Positions 8,343 to 16,907 of a DNA stretch of 64,000 bases are shown here, piece by piece. The stretch is from Deinococcus taeanensis (lineage in GTDB: Bacteria > Deinococcota > Deinococci > Deinococcales > Deinococcaceae). The stretch is taken from assembly GCF_020229735.1 (NCBI RefSeq), contig NZ_CP083460.1, positions 1 to 64,000 on the forward strand, given 5' to 3'. The notes beneath the pieces are model-generated. The model was given only the letters and a program-made list of their open reading frames with translations, was not told the DNA's origin and made no database searches. Within the stretch, counting starts at the first letter, position 1, and each line of letters opens with the position of its first letter. The position numbers and the translations under genes were made by a program.

Positions 8343-9023
8343 ATGACAGATCACAAACGTGCCGTCGTCCTCCTTTCCGGCGGTCTGGACTCCTCGACCT
8401 GCCTCGCCATCGCCACCACCCGTGACGGGTACGAGTGCACGGCCCTGAGTTTCCGGTACGGTCAGCGGCACACCATCGAACTGGAGCGCGCCGCGCAGAT
8501 TGCCGCTCAGTACGGCGCGGCGCACCGCATCATCGACATCAACATCGGCAGTTTCGGCGGCAGCGCCCTCACGGACGAAACGGTGGACGTCCCAACGGGG
8601 GGCACTGAAGAGGGAGTTATTCCGCCCACCTACGTCCCCGGAAGGAACACGGTGTTCATCGGCGTAGGTCTGAGCCTCGCCGAAGCCATCGATGCGGAAC
8701 GCGTGTACCTGGGCATCAACTCCGTGGACTACAGCGGGTACCCCGACTGCCGCCCTGAGTACCTGGAGGCCTATCAGCGTCTCGCGGACCTCGCCACGAA
8801 GGCTGGCATTGAAGGTCGGGGCGCCCGGCTGACCGCACCGCTCGCCGCAATGAGCAAAGTGGAGATCGTACAGACTGCCCTGGAGCTGGACGTGCCGATC
8901 ACCACCACCTGGAGTTGCTACCAGGGAGGACAGGAACCGTGCGGGGTGTGCGATTCCTGCCGCATACGTGACGAGGCCCTGCGGCAGGCGGGGCACCCGG
9001 AGCTGGCCAGTCGTTCAGGATGA
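8343..9023 (+). CDS. queC: 7-cyano-7-deazaguanine (preQ0) synthase QueC
   Basis: The 226-aa protein is full length for QueC, which converts 7-carboxy-7-deazaguanine to preQ0 using ATP and ammonia. The N-type ATP pyrophosphatase loop SGGLDSS lies at residues 12-18. The structural zinc site is C192, C200, C203 and C206 ([15 protein letters not shown]). It begins 2 bases after the broken queE frame, so it was in the same transcript. It appears intact. PreQ0 is the precursor of queuosine in tRNA and of 7-deazaguanine bases in DNA. Confidence 0.93.
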   Translation: MTDHKRAVVLLSGGLDSSTCLAIATTRDGYECTALSFRYGQRHTIELERAAQIAAQYGAAHRIIDINIGSFGGSALTDETVDVPTGGTEEGVIPPTYVPGRNTVFIGVGLSLAEAIDAERVYLGINSVDYSGYPDCRPEYLEAYQRLADLATKAGIEGRGARLTAPLAAMSKVEIVQTALELDVPITTTWSCYQGGQEPCGVCDSCRIRDEALRQAGHPELASRSG

Positions 9024-9066
9024 CGTTCACCCATTGGTCCAACCCGAATGAGGCCAGCGTACTTGG

Positions 9067-9207
9067 TCATGCCGCCATACCGTGCCTGTCACCGGTGAGT
9101 GGTGGCTTTGGGACCCCGGACAGCCCGGCCGCGTCGCCGATCGCAGTGCCCGGCTTGACTTGAGCCAGGACATCGAAGATCTCGTTTTCGCTGTACTGCT
9201 TATGCTT
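9067..9207 (-). pseudogene. IS3-type orfA transposase remnant
   Basis: Leftward translation gives KHKQYSENEIFDVLAQVKPG and AIGDAAGLSGVPK. This fits the helix-turn-helix start of IS3-family OrfA proteins but differs from the OrfA just to its right. It likely begins at a TTG near 9207 after a GGAGGGG ribosome-binding site and dissolves after about 40 residues. It appears to be the stump of an older element. Confidence 0.45.
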
Positions 9208-9302
9208 CAAGACCCCTCCATGGATGACCTGCTCCCCGAAAACGAGTCCAGATGAGAATGGAGGGCCTGACATCATGACGGGGTCCGTCCCCGGAGGTCA
9301 GC

Positions 9303-9569
9303 ATGAAGGGAAAGAAGCACACCGAAGAGCAGATCGCGTTCGCACTCAAACAGGCTGAAACAGGGGTATCGATCGGGGAAATCTGTCGCAAGATGGGCAT
9401 CGCCGAATCGACGTTCTACCACTAGAAAAAGAAGTTCAGCGGTCTGGGGGTCAGCGAATTGCGGCGTCTGAGGCAGCTCGAAGAGGAAAACCGCAAGCTC
9501 AAACAGCTGGTCGCGGATCTGAGCCTGGACAAGGTCATGCTTCAGGACGTCATCAAATCAAAGCTCTGA
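9303..9569 (+). pseudogene. IS3 orfA with nonsense codon
   Basis: Starts MKGKKHTEEQIAFALKQAE and continues through the HTH to GIAESTFYH. A TAG at 9423-9425 then replaces the usual Trp codon. The same frame continues KKKFSGLGVSELRRLRQLEE through a leucine-zipper-like segment to a TGA at 9567. A single base change (TGG to TAG) explains the break. OrfA supplies the DNA-binding part of the IS3 transposase. Confidence 0.75.
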
Positions 9570-10412
9570 AGCCCGCCCAGCGTCACGGTCTGGTCACCCT
9601 CCTTCAGGATGAGTACCGGGTCAGCGAGCGGCGGGCCTGCAGGGTGCTTCGCGAGGCGCGAAGCACCTTCCGATACCTACCTCAACGACCACCGGACGAG
9701 CCCGTCATGGTGCAGCGCATGACTGAGATCGCTCAGACCCGTGTGCGGTACGGGTACCGGCGGATCCACATCCTGATGCAACGGGAAGGGTGGCAGATCA
9801 ATCACAAACGGGTTTACCGGCTCTACCGACAGGCAGGGCTGAACCTCCGGATGAAGCGTCCCCGTCGGCGGGTAAGCGCGGCACACCGTGTCGCGCGAAC
9901 AGATCCTGTGAGGGTGAACCAGGTGTGGTCCATGGATTTCGTTTCAGACGCGTTATTCAACGGCCGGCGTTTCAGAGCGCTGACCCTGCTGGACCTGTAC
10001 TCCCGCGAATGCCTGGCCATCCACGTCGATGTCAGCATCCGTGCTGACCGGGTGGTAGAGATCATGCGCTCAGTGACGGGCGCTCGGGGGACCCCCGAGC
10101 GCATCCAGGTGGACAATGGCAGTGAGTTTGTCAGTAAGGCCCTGGATCTCTGGGCGTACGAACAGAGGGTGACGCTAGAGTCCAGGACGCCCTCAAGACA
10201 ATGCCCATATCGAATCGTTCAACGGCAGCTTCCGGGATGAGTGCCTGAACGCCCACTGGTTCCTCTCAATGGAAGACGCCGCAGAGAAGATCGAAGATCG
10301 GAGGGCTGACTATAATGCCCTCAGGCCGCACTCTGCGCTGGGAAATCTCGCTCCTGGAGCGTTCGCAGCGATGAGTGCACCGACCCACCGCCCGTCGGAG
10401 GCTCCAAACTGA
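9566..10412 (+). pseudogene. IS3 orfB (DDE transposase) with frameshift
   Basis: The OrfB frame overlaps the OrfA end as in IS3 elements and shows RYGYRRIHILMQREGW and NQVWSMDFVSD (first Asp), then QVDNGSEFVSKALDLW (second Asp). Near 10190-10200 the frame shifts by one. The rest is in another frame, with AHIESFNGSFRDECLN (catalytic Glu) and RRADYNALRPHSALG. All catalytic residues exist but not in one frame, so the enzyme is inactive unless frameshifting occurs. Confidence 0.75.
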
Positions 10413-10484
10413 CCTGGACCGGTTTCTGGGAGCGGCTCATGGAGACGATCTTGTCTCATTCAGAGTGGACCGACAAACCGGGGT

Positions 10485-10605
10485 CACGTCACAACAAATT
10501 GCCCTCAAGACGTGGCAGGACGTGGCACAGCACGCGGCCTGAAGTTCAGACCACGTGCTGTACTTGCGCTTCCCGCTTCTTGACCGCCAACAACTTGCTA
10601 CAACC
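10485..10605 (+). mobile_element. Right-end remnant of an IS6-like element
   Basis: The segment reading LKTWQDVAQHAA* and the following untranslated tail match the 3' end of the IS6-like element at 24567-25387. It ends in a near copy of that element's terminal repeat (CAACAACTTGCTACAACC at 10588-10605). Only about 120 bp survive. Confidence 0.6.
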
Positions 10606-10730
10606 GGATCGAAAGAACTTCGCAGGTGCGCTGTACCTCACCTGCGCCTCCACCGTAGGGGATGGCCGCGCAACTCAGACGCGCGTCATAGGCGGGCACC
10701 CGTCCTATGAAGCGTTTCTGATCATGTGCG

Positions 10731-11093
10731 TTACTGCAACTCTTGCACCAAGACGGAAGCGACCTTCTCGCGCAGCTCGTCACTGTCCCGCAGCTCGCGC
10801 AACAGCACGTCGAGCACCAGTTCCTGTGTGGCGTGAAAACCCGCGTCGCGGATCTCCTTGGTGTAGTCCTCCAGCACCTTTTTCAGGCTGGGCTTCACGC
10901 GGGTGCTCAGCGGCTTGCGCTCCTCCGGCGGCGCGACGGGTGGTAGGTTCAGGCGGCGCGGGGTCTCTCCCCCATTGACGGCCGGCTGTGCCTGTGGAGC
11001 GGCCGCACGGGGCGCCAGCGTACGGGGTAGCGTGACTGGGGCCGGCTCCTTCTCCGGTTCGGCCTGACTCATCATCTTCCGGATACTGCTCAC
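10731..11093 (-). CDS. ParB-like partner of ParA (small partition protein)
   Basis: The 120-aa protein starts at a GTG overlapping the parA stop (GTGA). It has a disordered Pro/Ala-rich N-terminal half and a conserved-looking C-terminal part (LSTRVKPSLKKVLEDYTKEI, then ATQELVLDVLLRELR) consistent with a ribbon-helix-helix or similar DNA-binding fold. Small partners of this kind follow parA on many plasmids and bind the centromere. I see no ParB nuclease or CTPase domain. A longer reading from 11156 overlaps parA out of frame and is less likely. Function is inferred mainly from position. Confidence 0.6.
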   Translation of the reverse strand: MSSIRKMMSQAEPEKEPAPVTLPRTLAPRAAAPQAQPAVNGGETPRRLNLPPVAPPEERKPLSTRVKPSLKKVLEDYTKEIRDAGFHATQELVLDVLLRELRDSDELREKVASVLVQELQ

Positions 11094-11797
11094 GCCGGCA
11101 CTCCTGCGGGCAGCAGGTCCTGGATCTCCCGCCACAGCTTGTCGTAGTGCCACCACTTCACTCGGTCGGGCCGCGTCCCTTTCGCCAGGGCGTACTGCTT
11201 GCTGTACGGAATGGTCGCCCCCGCAATGCGGGCGTCGGGGAGCTCAGTGCGGACGGCGCTGATCGTGTCGCGCGTGACCGCCGGCATGGTCCCCGCGTGA
11301 TTCACGACGACCAGGTGCTTCAGGTCCGGGTTCGCGCGCAGGGGCAGACGCATCAGGTGGTAGGTCTCGACCAGCTGGGGCACGTCCCCAGATCCGATGT
11401 GCAGCGGCAGCAGCACCAGGTCACTTTCACTCATGGCCTGCACGATGCCGTGTTTATCCCCAGGGGGCGTATCGATGAACACGTAGTCGAAGCTGCCGCT
11501 CTCCCGAATGTCCCGCAGCAGCGGGTCGAGCTCGTCGGCCGTCACGCGGTCGCACGCGAACGTCTCACTGGCCAGCTCGGCCGCCGTGAACCACTGGTGG
11601 GCACTGGGCGTACTGTCCATGTCGATCAGGGCGACGCGGGCTCCAGACTGCGCAGCGAAACTGGCCAGGGGCACGATGGTCGACGTCTTCCCAGCGCCGC
11701 CTTTTTTCATCACGGCGCTGATCACGATCGGAGACTTGCTGGTCGGCATGCCGGACATCATGCCGTCTGAATTGCAGGACGGACAACAATCATTCAT
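11090..11797 (-). CDS. parA: ParA-family partition ATPase
   Basis: The 235-aa protein has the deviant Walker A motif KKGGAGKTS (residues 31-39). It also has VALIDMDSTPSAHQW (Walker A'), YVFIDTPPGDKHG (Walker B) and LVVVNHAGTM. These are the ParA/MinD features. It drives plasmid segregation by ATP-dependent binding to nucleoid DNA together with the small partner downstream. The N-terminus before MPTSKSP is poorly conserved; translation could also begin at 11749. The AT-rich stretch at 11798-11900 upstream is a plausible promoter and centromere. Confidence 0.88.
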   Translation of the reverse strand: MNDCCPSCNSDGMMSGMPTSKSPIVISAVMKKGGAGKTSTIVPLASFAAQSGARVALIDMDSTPSAHQWFTAAELASETFACDRVTADELDPLLRDIRESGSFDYVFIDTPPGDKHGIVQAMSESDLVLLPLHIGSGDVPQLVETYHLMRLPLRANPDLKHLVVVNHAGTMPAVTRDTISAVRTELPDARIAGATIPYSKQYALAKGTRPDRVKWWHYDKLWREIQDLLPAGVPA

Positions 11798-12081
11798 GCT
11801 GGATAGATTTCAATATATCATGAAATTAGGCATGAAAGATAGATTGAATGCAGTATTTCTGTCTGAAACAGAGAGAGGCCTGACCTCGACAAGCCGCTCT
11901 GTCATGGTGGATCACTGACGGCGGCCCCGACGGAATCGTCGGATTCCAAGCAGGTGTTGGCTGATCTGCCAGCGGTCATCGGTTCGGGGCGCACGCCTCG
12001 GGAAGGTGCCGCCGGTGCCATCCATTGGTTCACCTACGATCTGTGCGGCTCTTGCGTTCGTGACCCAATAGGGTGGTGGAG
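11798..12081. promoter_or_regulatory. AT-rich region upstream of parA, possible parS/centromere
   Basis: The part from 11800 to 11880 is much more AT-rich than its surroundings and carries partial repeats (GATAGATT occurs twice, ATCATGAAATTA and GGCATGAAAGAT are similar). No gene is seen. A parA promoter and partition site are expected here, but I cannot prove them. Confidence 0.35.
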
Positions 12082-12579
12082 ATGCAGCCCATCACTATCG
12101 ATGCGCACACAACGGCGTTATGGAAGATTCTCAAAGACCTCCACCTGCCCTGGCACTCATCGGTCGCCCCCTCAGGCGACGATCACCTCCCCCTCGGACC
12201 ACACCACACGCTGAGTCTCATCCACGAAGACGACACCCTACTTGAAGGCTTCCTTGACCTCGCCGTCTCAGACTTCTTCTACGACCTGCTCAACGACAGC
12301 GACCAAGACGACCCCTACACGGTCATCGAGCAACAGACGCGGGAGATGGGCCGCGTCATGCACCAGCTGAGCGATGAAGCCGCCCCCATCCTTGGTCAGC
12401 CCGCCATGATTCAACGTCTGGGTGACCCGGCAAGCGCAGGCGACGACGAGGCCCTGAGTCTCGTGCGGTGGCACCGCCCCAATGCCAGGATCACCCTCAA
12501 AATTGTCCACGACGATAAGGAACTTCCTGTGCGCCTCGTCGTGACGGTCACACCTCCGAGTTCGTCCGCAGAGTTATAA
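12082..12579 (+). CDS. Hypothetical acidic protein
   Basis: The 165-aa protein starts MQPITIDAHTTALWKILKDL; a GTG at 12073 is an alternative start. It is soluble, acidic and rich in Asp/Glu with several helical stretches, and has no signal peptide. Codon use matches the surrounding GC-rich genes. I recognise no family. It is followed by about 320 bases in which I find no supported gene. Confidence 0.55.
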   Translation: MQPITIDAHTTALWKILKDLHLPWHSSVAPSGDDHLPLGPHHTLSLIHEDDTLLEGFLDLAVSDFFYDLLNDSDQDDPYTVIEQQTREMGRVMHQLSDEAAPILGQPAMIQRLGDPASAGDDEALSLVRWHRPNARITLKIVHDDKELPVRLVVTVTPPSSSAEL

Positions 12580-12903
12580 CCTCAACAGCACACCAGCGAC
12601 CAACGTCACCGCCGGGAACTGCCGTCGGCGTTTATCGTGCTGAAGGGCGTGTCATGGCAGGTGAGTGAGGTCAATACAGCAGGACAAGCCCTGACGCACG
12701 CCCTCGTCATGAGTTCAATTCCACAGACCCTGGTTGCGGACGCCGAGCCTACCGAGGTCCCACATGTGGGCGCCGTCATCACCACTGATCGACCCAATCC
12801 GGGTGACGTTTCTTCCACTACGAGGGGCCACTCCTCCAGCCGCCACTCCAAGTCAGCCTGACACCACCTCGTGCTGCCAGGTTGACGCCCACCTGCACCG
12901 GGA

Positions 12904-13263
12904 TCACTCCAGGGCCTGGAGCTCCTCACTAAATGCCTGGAGGTCGGGCTGACGTTCCGCGTTGAGTCCAGCCTTGTACGCGAGCACGTCTTCGAGGTAC
13001 AGCCGGCGGCGGGCACCGACCTTGCAGTGGGGCAACTCACCTAGGTCGATGAGGTCGGCCAGGTGTGTGCGGCTGACACCCAGCAGCTCAGCTGCCTGCT
13101 GCGGGGTGAGTTCGTGGTCGAGGCTCAGGACCGGCACGGCCTGGCCAGAGACGAGTTGGTCGAGGAGATTTTCGAGGAGTTCGGCGAGTTGGCCCGGCAG
13201 GGGAGCACTTCGCAGTTGGCGGTGGGGATCCTGTGAACCGGGGGGGGTGAAGGGCGCGGCCAT
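12904..13263 (-). CDS. MerR/excisionase-type helix-turn-helix protein (antitoxin-like)
   Basis: The 119-aa protein contains ELTPQQAAELLGVSRTHLADLIDLGELPHCKVGARRRLYLEDVLAYK, the excisionase-like winged HTH found in many plasmid antitoxins paired with PIN toxins. ATG 13263 is preferred; the upstream extension is short and not HTH-like. A PIN gene would be expected just downstream, but 12600-12900 shows no intact one. It faces away from vapB, with a strong inverted repeat between them. Confidence 0.75.
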   Translation of the reverse strand: MAAPFTPPGSQDPHRQLRSAPLPGQLAELLENLLDQLVSGQAVPVLSLDHELTPQQAAELLGVSRTHLADLIDLGELPHCKVGARRRLYLEDVLAYKAGLNAERQPDLQAFSEELQALE

Positions 13264-13369
13264 GAGCACCTCAACCTTCACTCTACGCAATGGGGGAGGG
13301 GAGACCGGGGGGGAGTCGAATAGTCCGCCTGCTGAAGCCCATAGGTCACACTGTCAGTCCAGCTTCTTC

Positions 13370-13401
13370 ATCCTTCTGGTAAGACACCTTACCAGAAGGA
13401 T
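13370..13401. promoter_or_regulatory. 14-bp inverted repeat between HTH gene and vapB
   Basis: The arms ATCCTTCTGGTAAG (13370-13383) and CTTACCAGAAGGAT (13388-13401) are perfect reverse complements separated by ACAC. The element lies 56 bases before vapB and about 107 bases before the divergent HTH gene, so it is a good operator candidate for either antitoxin. Confidence 0.6.
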
Positions 13402-13457
13402 AGAGAGAGACACTGGATGACTACAGTTTCTTCTCCTCAAATCACTACACTTAGTCC

Positions 13458-13715
13458 ATGACGCAGGTCCAGTACTACAATCTGAAGATTCAGGCACAGG
13501 GTCGCCTCGTTGTCCCCACAGCCGTCCGCGCGGACCTCCAGGTGCAGGAAGGCGACGAGGTGCTGCTCGTCAAAGACGCCCACGGGTACCACCTCACCAC
13601 CCGCCAAGCCCTGATCGAGGCCGCCACTGGCAGCCTTGCCCGAGACGACCAGCGCGACCTCACGCAGGACCTCCTCGACGACCGGGCGCAGGACGCCGCC
13701 GAGAAGGGCTGGTGA
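13458..13715 (+). CDS. vapB: AbrB/SpoVT-type antitoxin VapB
   Basis: The 85-aa protein has the swapped-hairpin AbrB signature near its start: LKIQAQGRLVVPTAVRADLQ and VQEGDEVLLVK. Its C-terminal tail (RQALIEAATGSLARDDQR) would bind and neutralise the PIN toxin. The stop overlaps the vapC start (GTGA), as usual for this toxin-antitoxin pair. It probably represses its own promoter through the inverted repeat upstream. Confidence 0.85.
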   Translation: MTQVQYYNLKIQAQGRLVVPTAVRADLQVQEGDEVLLVKDAHGYHLTTRQALIEAATGSLARDDQRDLTQDLLDDRAQDAAEKGW

Positions 13716-14113
13716 CCCCCCTGCTGCTGGACGCCAGCGCCATCATCGCCCTGCTCCGCCAGGAACCGGGCTACGACCTCGTCCGCGCGGCCCTCACTGG
13801 CCGCGCTTGCCACGTCAGCAGCGTCACCCTCACCGAACTGGAAGGCAAACTCGTCGGCAAAGGCGACTACACCCACGGGCAGGTGCAGCTCGCCTGGGGC
13901 CACCTCGCCCCCCTGGTGCCCGAAATCCCGTTCGACGCGGACTGCAGGGCCCGGGCCGCCTTCTACTACGCCCGCAAGCAGCCGTACAACCTCAGCCTCG
14001 GGGACGCCGCCTGCCTGGGCACCGCTGAGGCCCACGGGCTCGCCGTTCTGACCGCTGAGCAGGGCTGGGCCCAGCTTCCCGACCTGCCCTTCGCGGTGGA
14101 GCTCATCCGGTGA
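13712..14113 (+). CDS. vapC: PIN-domain ribonuclease toxin VapC
   Basis: The 133-aa protein fits VapC length. The first acidic residue is in LLLDASAII (D7), the second in TLTELEGKL, and the third acidic site in LSLGDAACLGTA. The last motif reads LTAEQGW where many relatives have TAD. PIN toxins are magnesium-dependent RNases. GTG 13712 is the only start that gives the LLLDAS N-terminus. It overlaps vapB and the following recombinase gene by 4 bases each. Confidence 0.85.
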   Translation: MTPLLLDASAIIALLRQEPGYDLVRAALTGRACHVSSVTLTELEGKLVGKGDYTHGQVQLAWGHLAPLVPEIPFDADCRARAAFYYARKQPYNLSLGDAACLGTAEAHGLAVLTAEQGWAQLPDLPFAVELIR

Positions 14114-15045
14114 CGCTGGTTCACGCCCAGCACGGCCACCTGGCCCCATCGCGCGCCTGGGTGGCCCTGGCCCCCGAAGAGCGGCGCCGCCGGGCCGTCG
14201 CCGCCGTCGCCACGCAGGACACCGCCACGCTGCTCGATCTGCTTGAAGCCCACCACGTGCGCACGCACGGACACGTCAGTCCGGAGACCCTGCGCAAGTA
14301 CCGCCTGGGCGCCCGGACCTGGCTGGACTACGCGGCGACCCAGGCCGTGAAGGTGCTGCACCCGGCAGGGGAGGAGACCGACCTGTGGGTCCGCTCGCTG
14401 GAAGCCGCCGGGAAGTCCCCGTCCAGCGTGGGCGTCCTGCTGGCCGGGGCGCGCGCCCTGTACGCGGCGCTGCGCTGGGCGAAGGCCACGACCGACACGC
14501 CCTTCACGGACACGAAACCGAGAAAGGACAAGCGCCGCCCCTGGGACAAGCGGCAACCCTACCCGGACGCCGACGTGCAGAAACTGCTGGACGCGGCCCC
14601 ACTGGAAATGCGGGTGCTGCTGCGGCTGGGCGGCATCGCGGGCCTGCGCGCTTCGGAGATCACCAGCCTGACCTGGGGCGCCGTGGATCTTGACGGCGGC
14701 GCCCTGACGGTGGTCAACGGGAAAGGCGGGAAGACCCGGCGCGTCCTGATCTCCGCTTCCCTGATGGCCGACCTGCAGGAGATGGATCCGCAGGAGGCAG
14801 GCCAGCGGGTGATCGGGCGCACGCCGGAAGCGGCGCGCGCGCGGCTGAGGACCCTCTGCAGGCACGTGAACGTCCCATACCTGGGCCTGCACGCCCTGCG
14901 CCACACGGCCGGCACGCGCCTGATGCGGGCGGGCTTTCAGCTGCAGGACGTGGCGGAGCACCTGGGGCACAGCGACGTGCAGACCGCGCGCACGTACGGC
15001 AAATGGGCCGACGACCGCCTTAAGGAGCACATGCGCCTGAGCTGA
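14110..15045 (+). CDS. Tyrosine recombinase (Xer/plasmid resolvase type)
   Basis: The 311-aa protein has an N-terminal SAM-like core-binding domain and a complete catalytic set. The first Arg is in GLRASEI, Lys in GKGGKTR, H261/R264 in HALRH, H287 in LGHS, and the nucleophile Y296 in TYGKW. Such enzymes resolve plasmid dimers or integrate elements. Its GTG start overlaps the vapC stop, making a vapB-vapC-recombinase operon that combines two stability functions in one transcript. Confidence 0.88.
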   Translation: MTLVHAQHGHLAPSRAWVALAPEERRRRAVAAVATQDTATLLDLLEAHHVRTHGHVSPETLRKYRLGARTWLDYAATQAVKVLHPAGEETDLWVRSLEAAGKSPSSVGVLLAGARALYAALRWAKATTDTPFTDTKPRKDKRRPWDKRQPYPDADVQKLLDAAPLEMRVLLRLGGIAGLRASEITSLTWGAVDLDGGALTVVNGKGGKTRRVLISASLMADLQEMDPQEAGQRVIGRTPEAARARLRTLCRHVNVPYLGLHALRHTAGTRLMRAGFQLQDVAEHLGHSDVQTARTYGKWADDRLKEHMRLS

Positions 15046-15150
15046 CCTCCAAGCCCATCAGGCCCCGTCGCTTCTTCCAACCACCGCCCTGCGAAATCCA
15101 CCCCTGCGCCATTGGTTCTCCCACTTGGCGATGGCCAAGCACGCCTGACC

Positions 15151-15642
15151 TTACAGCTGTCTCAAGGGACCCTGCTCAACCCCCGTGACGATCAACTCAA
15201 ACGAATCCTGTTCAGAGGAGAGAGCCTGATTTGTGTGGCGAAGCGTCTCTTCCACAGAGGAGACTGTCAGGTTGCTGTTCGAACGCCGGTGTCTTGTCGG
15301 CTGAGCGTCGGGCGCGATCAGCCAAGCCCCGCCGCTACGCCACGCGGGCAGCCGTCCCTGCGTGGCCCACGCTGCGGCGTGATTCCTGATGTGCCCGTGC
15401 AGGTCCGACCATTCCGAGAGAGACACCGCCGGGAGGGCCAGCCGCTCGTCCCGGCTGAGCCGCTTGACGATGGGTCGCGGATAGACCGTGCCGTCCGGCC
15501 GGATCAACCAGCCCACGCCGGAGCGCCACACGCGGATCTCGCCCCGCTGCGCCCAGGTCAGACTTGTGCTGAGCGCCACGCCACGTGCCACGGCCCACTC
15601 GGCGAGCAGGACCGCGGCACGTGTGATCGACGCCTCCTCCAT
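15151..15642 (-). CDS. Hypothetical protein, paralogue of the gene at 42365-42769
   Basis: From ATG 15642 the protein reads MEEASITRAAVLLAEW, then TWAQRGEIRVWRSGVGWLIR, VSLSEWSDLHGH and AWATQGRLPAWRSG. The same blocks occur in the same order in the protein at 42365-42769. Each has two related halves containing a W-A-x-x-G-R-hydrophobic-x-x-W-R-S unit followed by WLI, suggesting a duplicated small DNA-binding or helix-turn-helix-like fold. I do not recognise a named family. The gene lies next to IS630 copy 1. Confidence 0.6.
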   Translation of the reverse strand: MEEASITRAAVLLAEWAVARGVALSTSLTWAQRGEIRVWRSGVGWLIRPDGTVYPRPIVKRLSRDERLALPAVSLSEWSDLHGHIRNHAAAWATQGRLPAWRSGGAWLIAPDAQPTRHRRSNSNLTVSSVEETLRHTNQALSSEQDSFELIVTGVEQGPLRQL

Positions 15643-15645
15643 GTT

Positions 15646-16692
15646 TATTGATAACGGCGAAAATCCGTCTTGGTATCTTGAGGCATGGCGGAATGGCAGC
15701 CGACCCGATACACCCGTGCCCAACTCGAAGAGCGTCGGTTGGCCGCTGCGAAGTGGCTGCAAGAGGGCACGCACTCCCACCGTGAAATTGCTGAGCATTT
15801 CGGGGTCTCTGTTGTGACCGTCACCACCTGGAATGCGCGCCTGAAGAAGAGAGGCACCCTGCAGGCGACCGTCGCCACCGGTCGCCGGTCTCGGATGACC
15901 CCCGCACAACATGAGCAGTTGCGCACCCTCCTGCAGGAGGGTGCGCTCGCCCATGGATTCCCCGACGAGACCTGGACCACTCGTCGGGTGAGTGAGCTGA
16001 TTGGTCGGCGGTTTGCGATCTGGTATCACCACGATCACGTCCGCAAACTTCTGCACCAGCTGGGCTGGACTCCGCAAATGCCTGATGGACGCGCAGCAGA
16101 ACGCAATGAACTCCGGATTGCCACTTGGAAAGAACAGACGGCACCCGAGTTGAAAAAAAAAGGTCGCTGAGGGCGCCACATTGATCTACCTGGACGAGGT
16201 GGGCTTTGCGTTGAAAGGCGTGCGACGACGGACGTGGTCGGCCAGGGGCGTGACGCCCCTGGTCACGCTGCCCGCGAACTGGGAGAAACTCTCGACTATC
16301 GGGGCGATCACCTCAGATGGGCGCTTCTTTCAGAACACCAAGACCGGCGCGATCAAGCATGGCGATGTCATCGGGTTTCTCCAACATCTGCTGCGTCATG
16401 TGGCTGGAGAGATCATCGTCGTGCTGGATAACGCGGGCATTCACCGGGCTAAGGCCGTACAAGCGTTCGTGGCTTGCCACGAACGCTTGTCGCTGGAATA
16501 TTTGCCGCCATATGCGCCGGAACTGAATCCGATTGAGTTGGTCTGGGCCTACCTCAAGCGTCATGTTCTGGGGAACTTTTGTGCTCGCACGGTCAGTGTG
16601 TTGAAGGAGAAGCTGGTGGCCGCCTGGCACCGTGTGCGATACGTCAACCTCCCACAACAATTGTTCGATATGAGTTTATGCCGCGATCAATA
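15646..16692 (+). mobile_element. IS630-family insertion sequence, copy 1
   Basis: The ends are TATTGATAACGGC on the left and the inverse TGCCGCGATCAATA on the right; the right end has two changes from the perfect repeat. The outer TA is the duplicated target expected of IS630/Tc1-like elements. Length is 1047 bp. It sits between two divergent reading frames (15642 leftward and 16716 rightward). Confidence 0.85.
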
Positions 16693-16693
16693 A
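15685..16693 (+). CDS. IS630 transposase, two frames joined at an A9 run
   Basis: The first frame (161 codons) carries the HTH part, MAEWQPTRYTRAQLEERRLA and ISEHFGVS-like residues. It ends just after a run of nine A at 16153-16161. The second frame (to 16693) carries the DDE catalytic part: TLIYLDEVGF, VVLDNAGIHRA and LPPYAPELNPIELVW. A shift of +1 (or -2) at the A-run fuses them. Slippage at A-runs is common in IS630 elements, so this is probably the normal way of making the enzyme. Copy 2 has the same arrangement. Confidence 0.8.
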
Positions 16694-16715
16694 GCCTTCC
16701 GCGCGAAGGTGGTTC

Positions 16716-16844
16716 ATGACTGACGGTCGCGCGACCCTCGCCGTGCTGCTGCGACATGAGGCGAAGACGAACTCCTACAAGTTTGCGTTGGTGCGCGCGC
16801 TCAACGACCTGGCGCTGACTATTCGAAGTAGCCGGCTCCTATAG
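16716..16844 (+). pseudogene. N-terminal remnant of an unknown gene
   Basis: The ORF reads MTDGRATLAVLLRHEAKTN and SYKFALVRALNDLALTIRSS, then stops at the border of the AT-rich island. The sequence looks like a genuine coding start with GC-rich codon use. The abrupt end where base composition changes suggests the gene was cut by insertion of the island. Confidence 0.45.
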
Positions 16845-16907
16845 GTGTCTACCTATATTGAATTGACCAGCAAGCACAGGTTGCTAATGAGCAATTCTTA
16901 GAAGGAC

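Larger units (their letters stand above)
9231..10433 (+). mobile_element. IS3-family insertion sequence, degenerate
   Basis: Imperfect terminal repeats are visible: the left end (GCTCCCCGAAAACGAGTCCA at 9231) matches the reverse complement of the right end (GCTCCCAGAAACCGGTCCAG, ending at 10433). The 1.2-kb interior holds orfA and orfB, both broken. The element lies between queC and the parAB region. I could not identify a target-site duplication. Confidence 0.65.

Noticed and set aside
12600..12900. PIN toxin partner for the HTH protein at 12904-13263
   Set aside because: Translations downstream show no ordered acidic PIN motifs.
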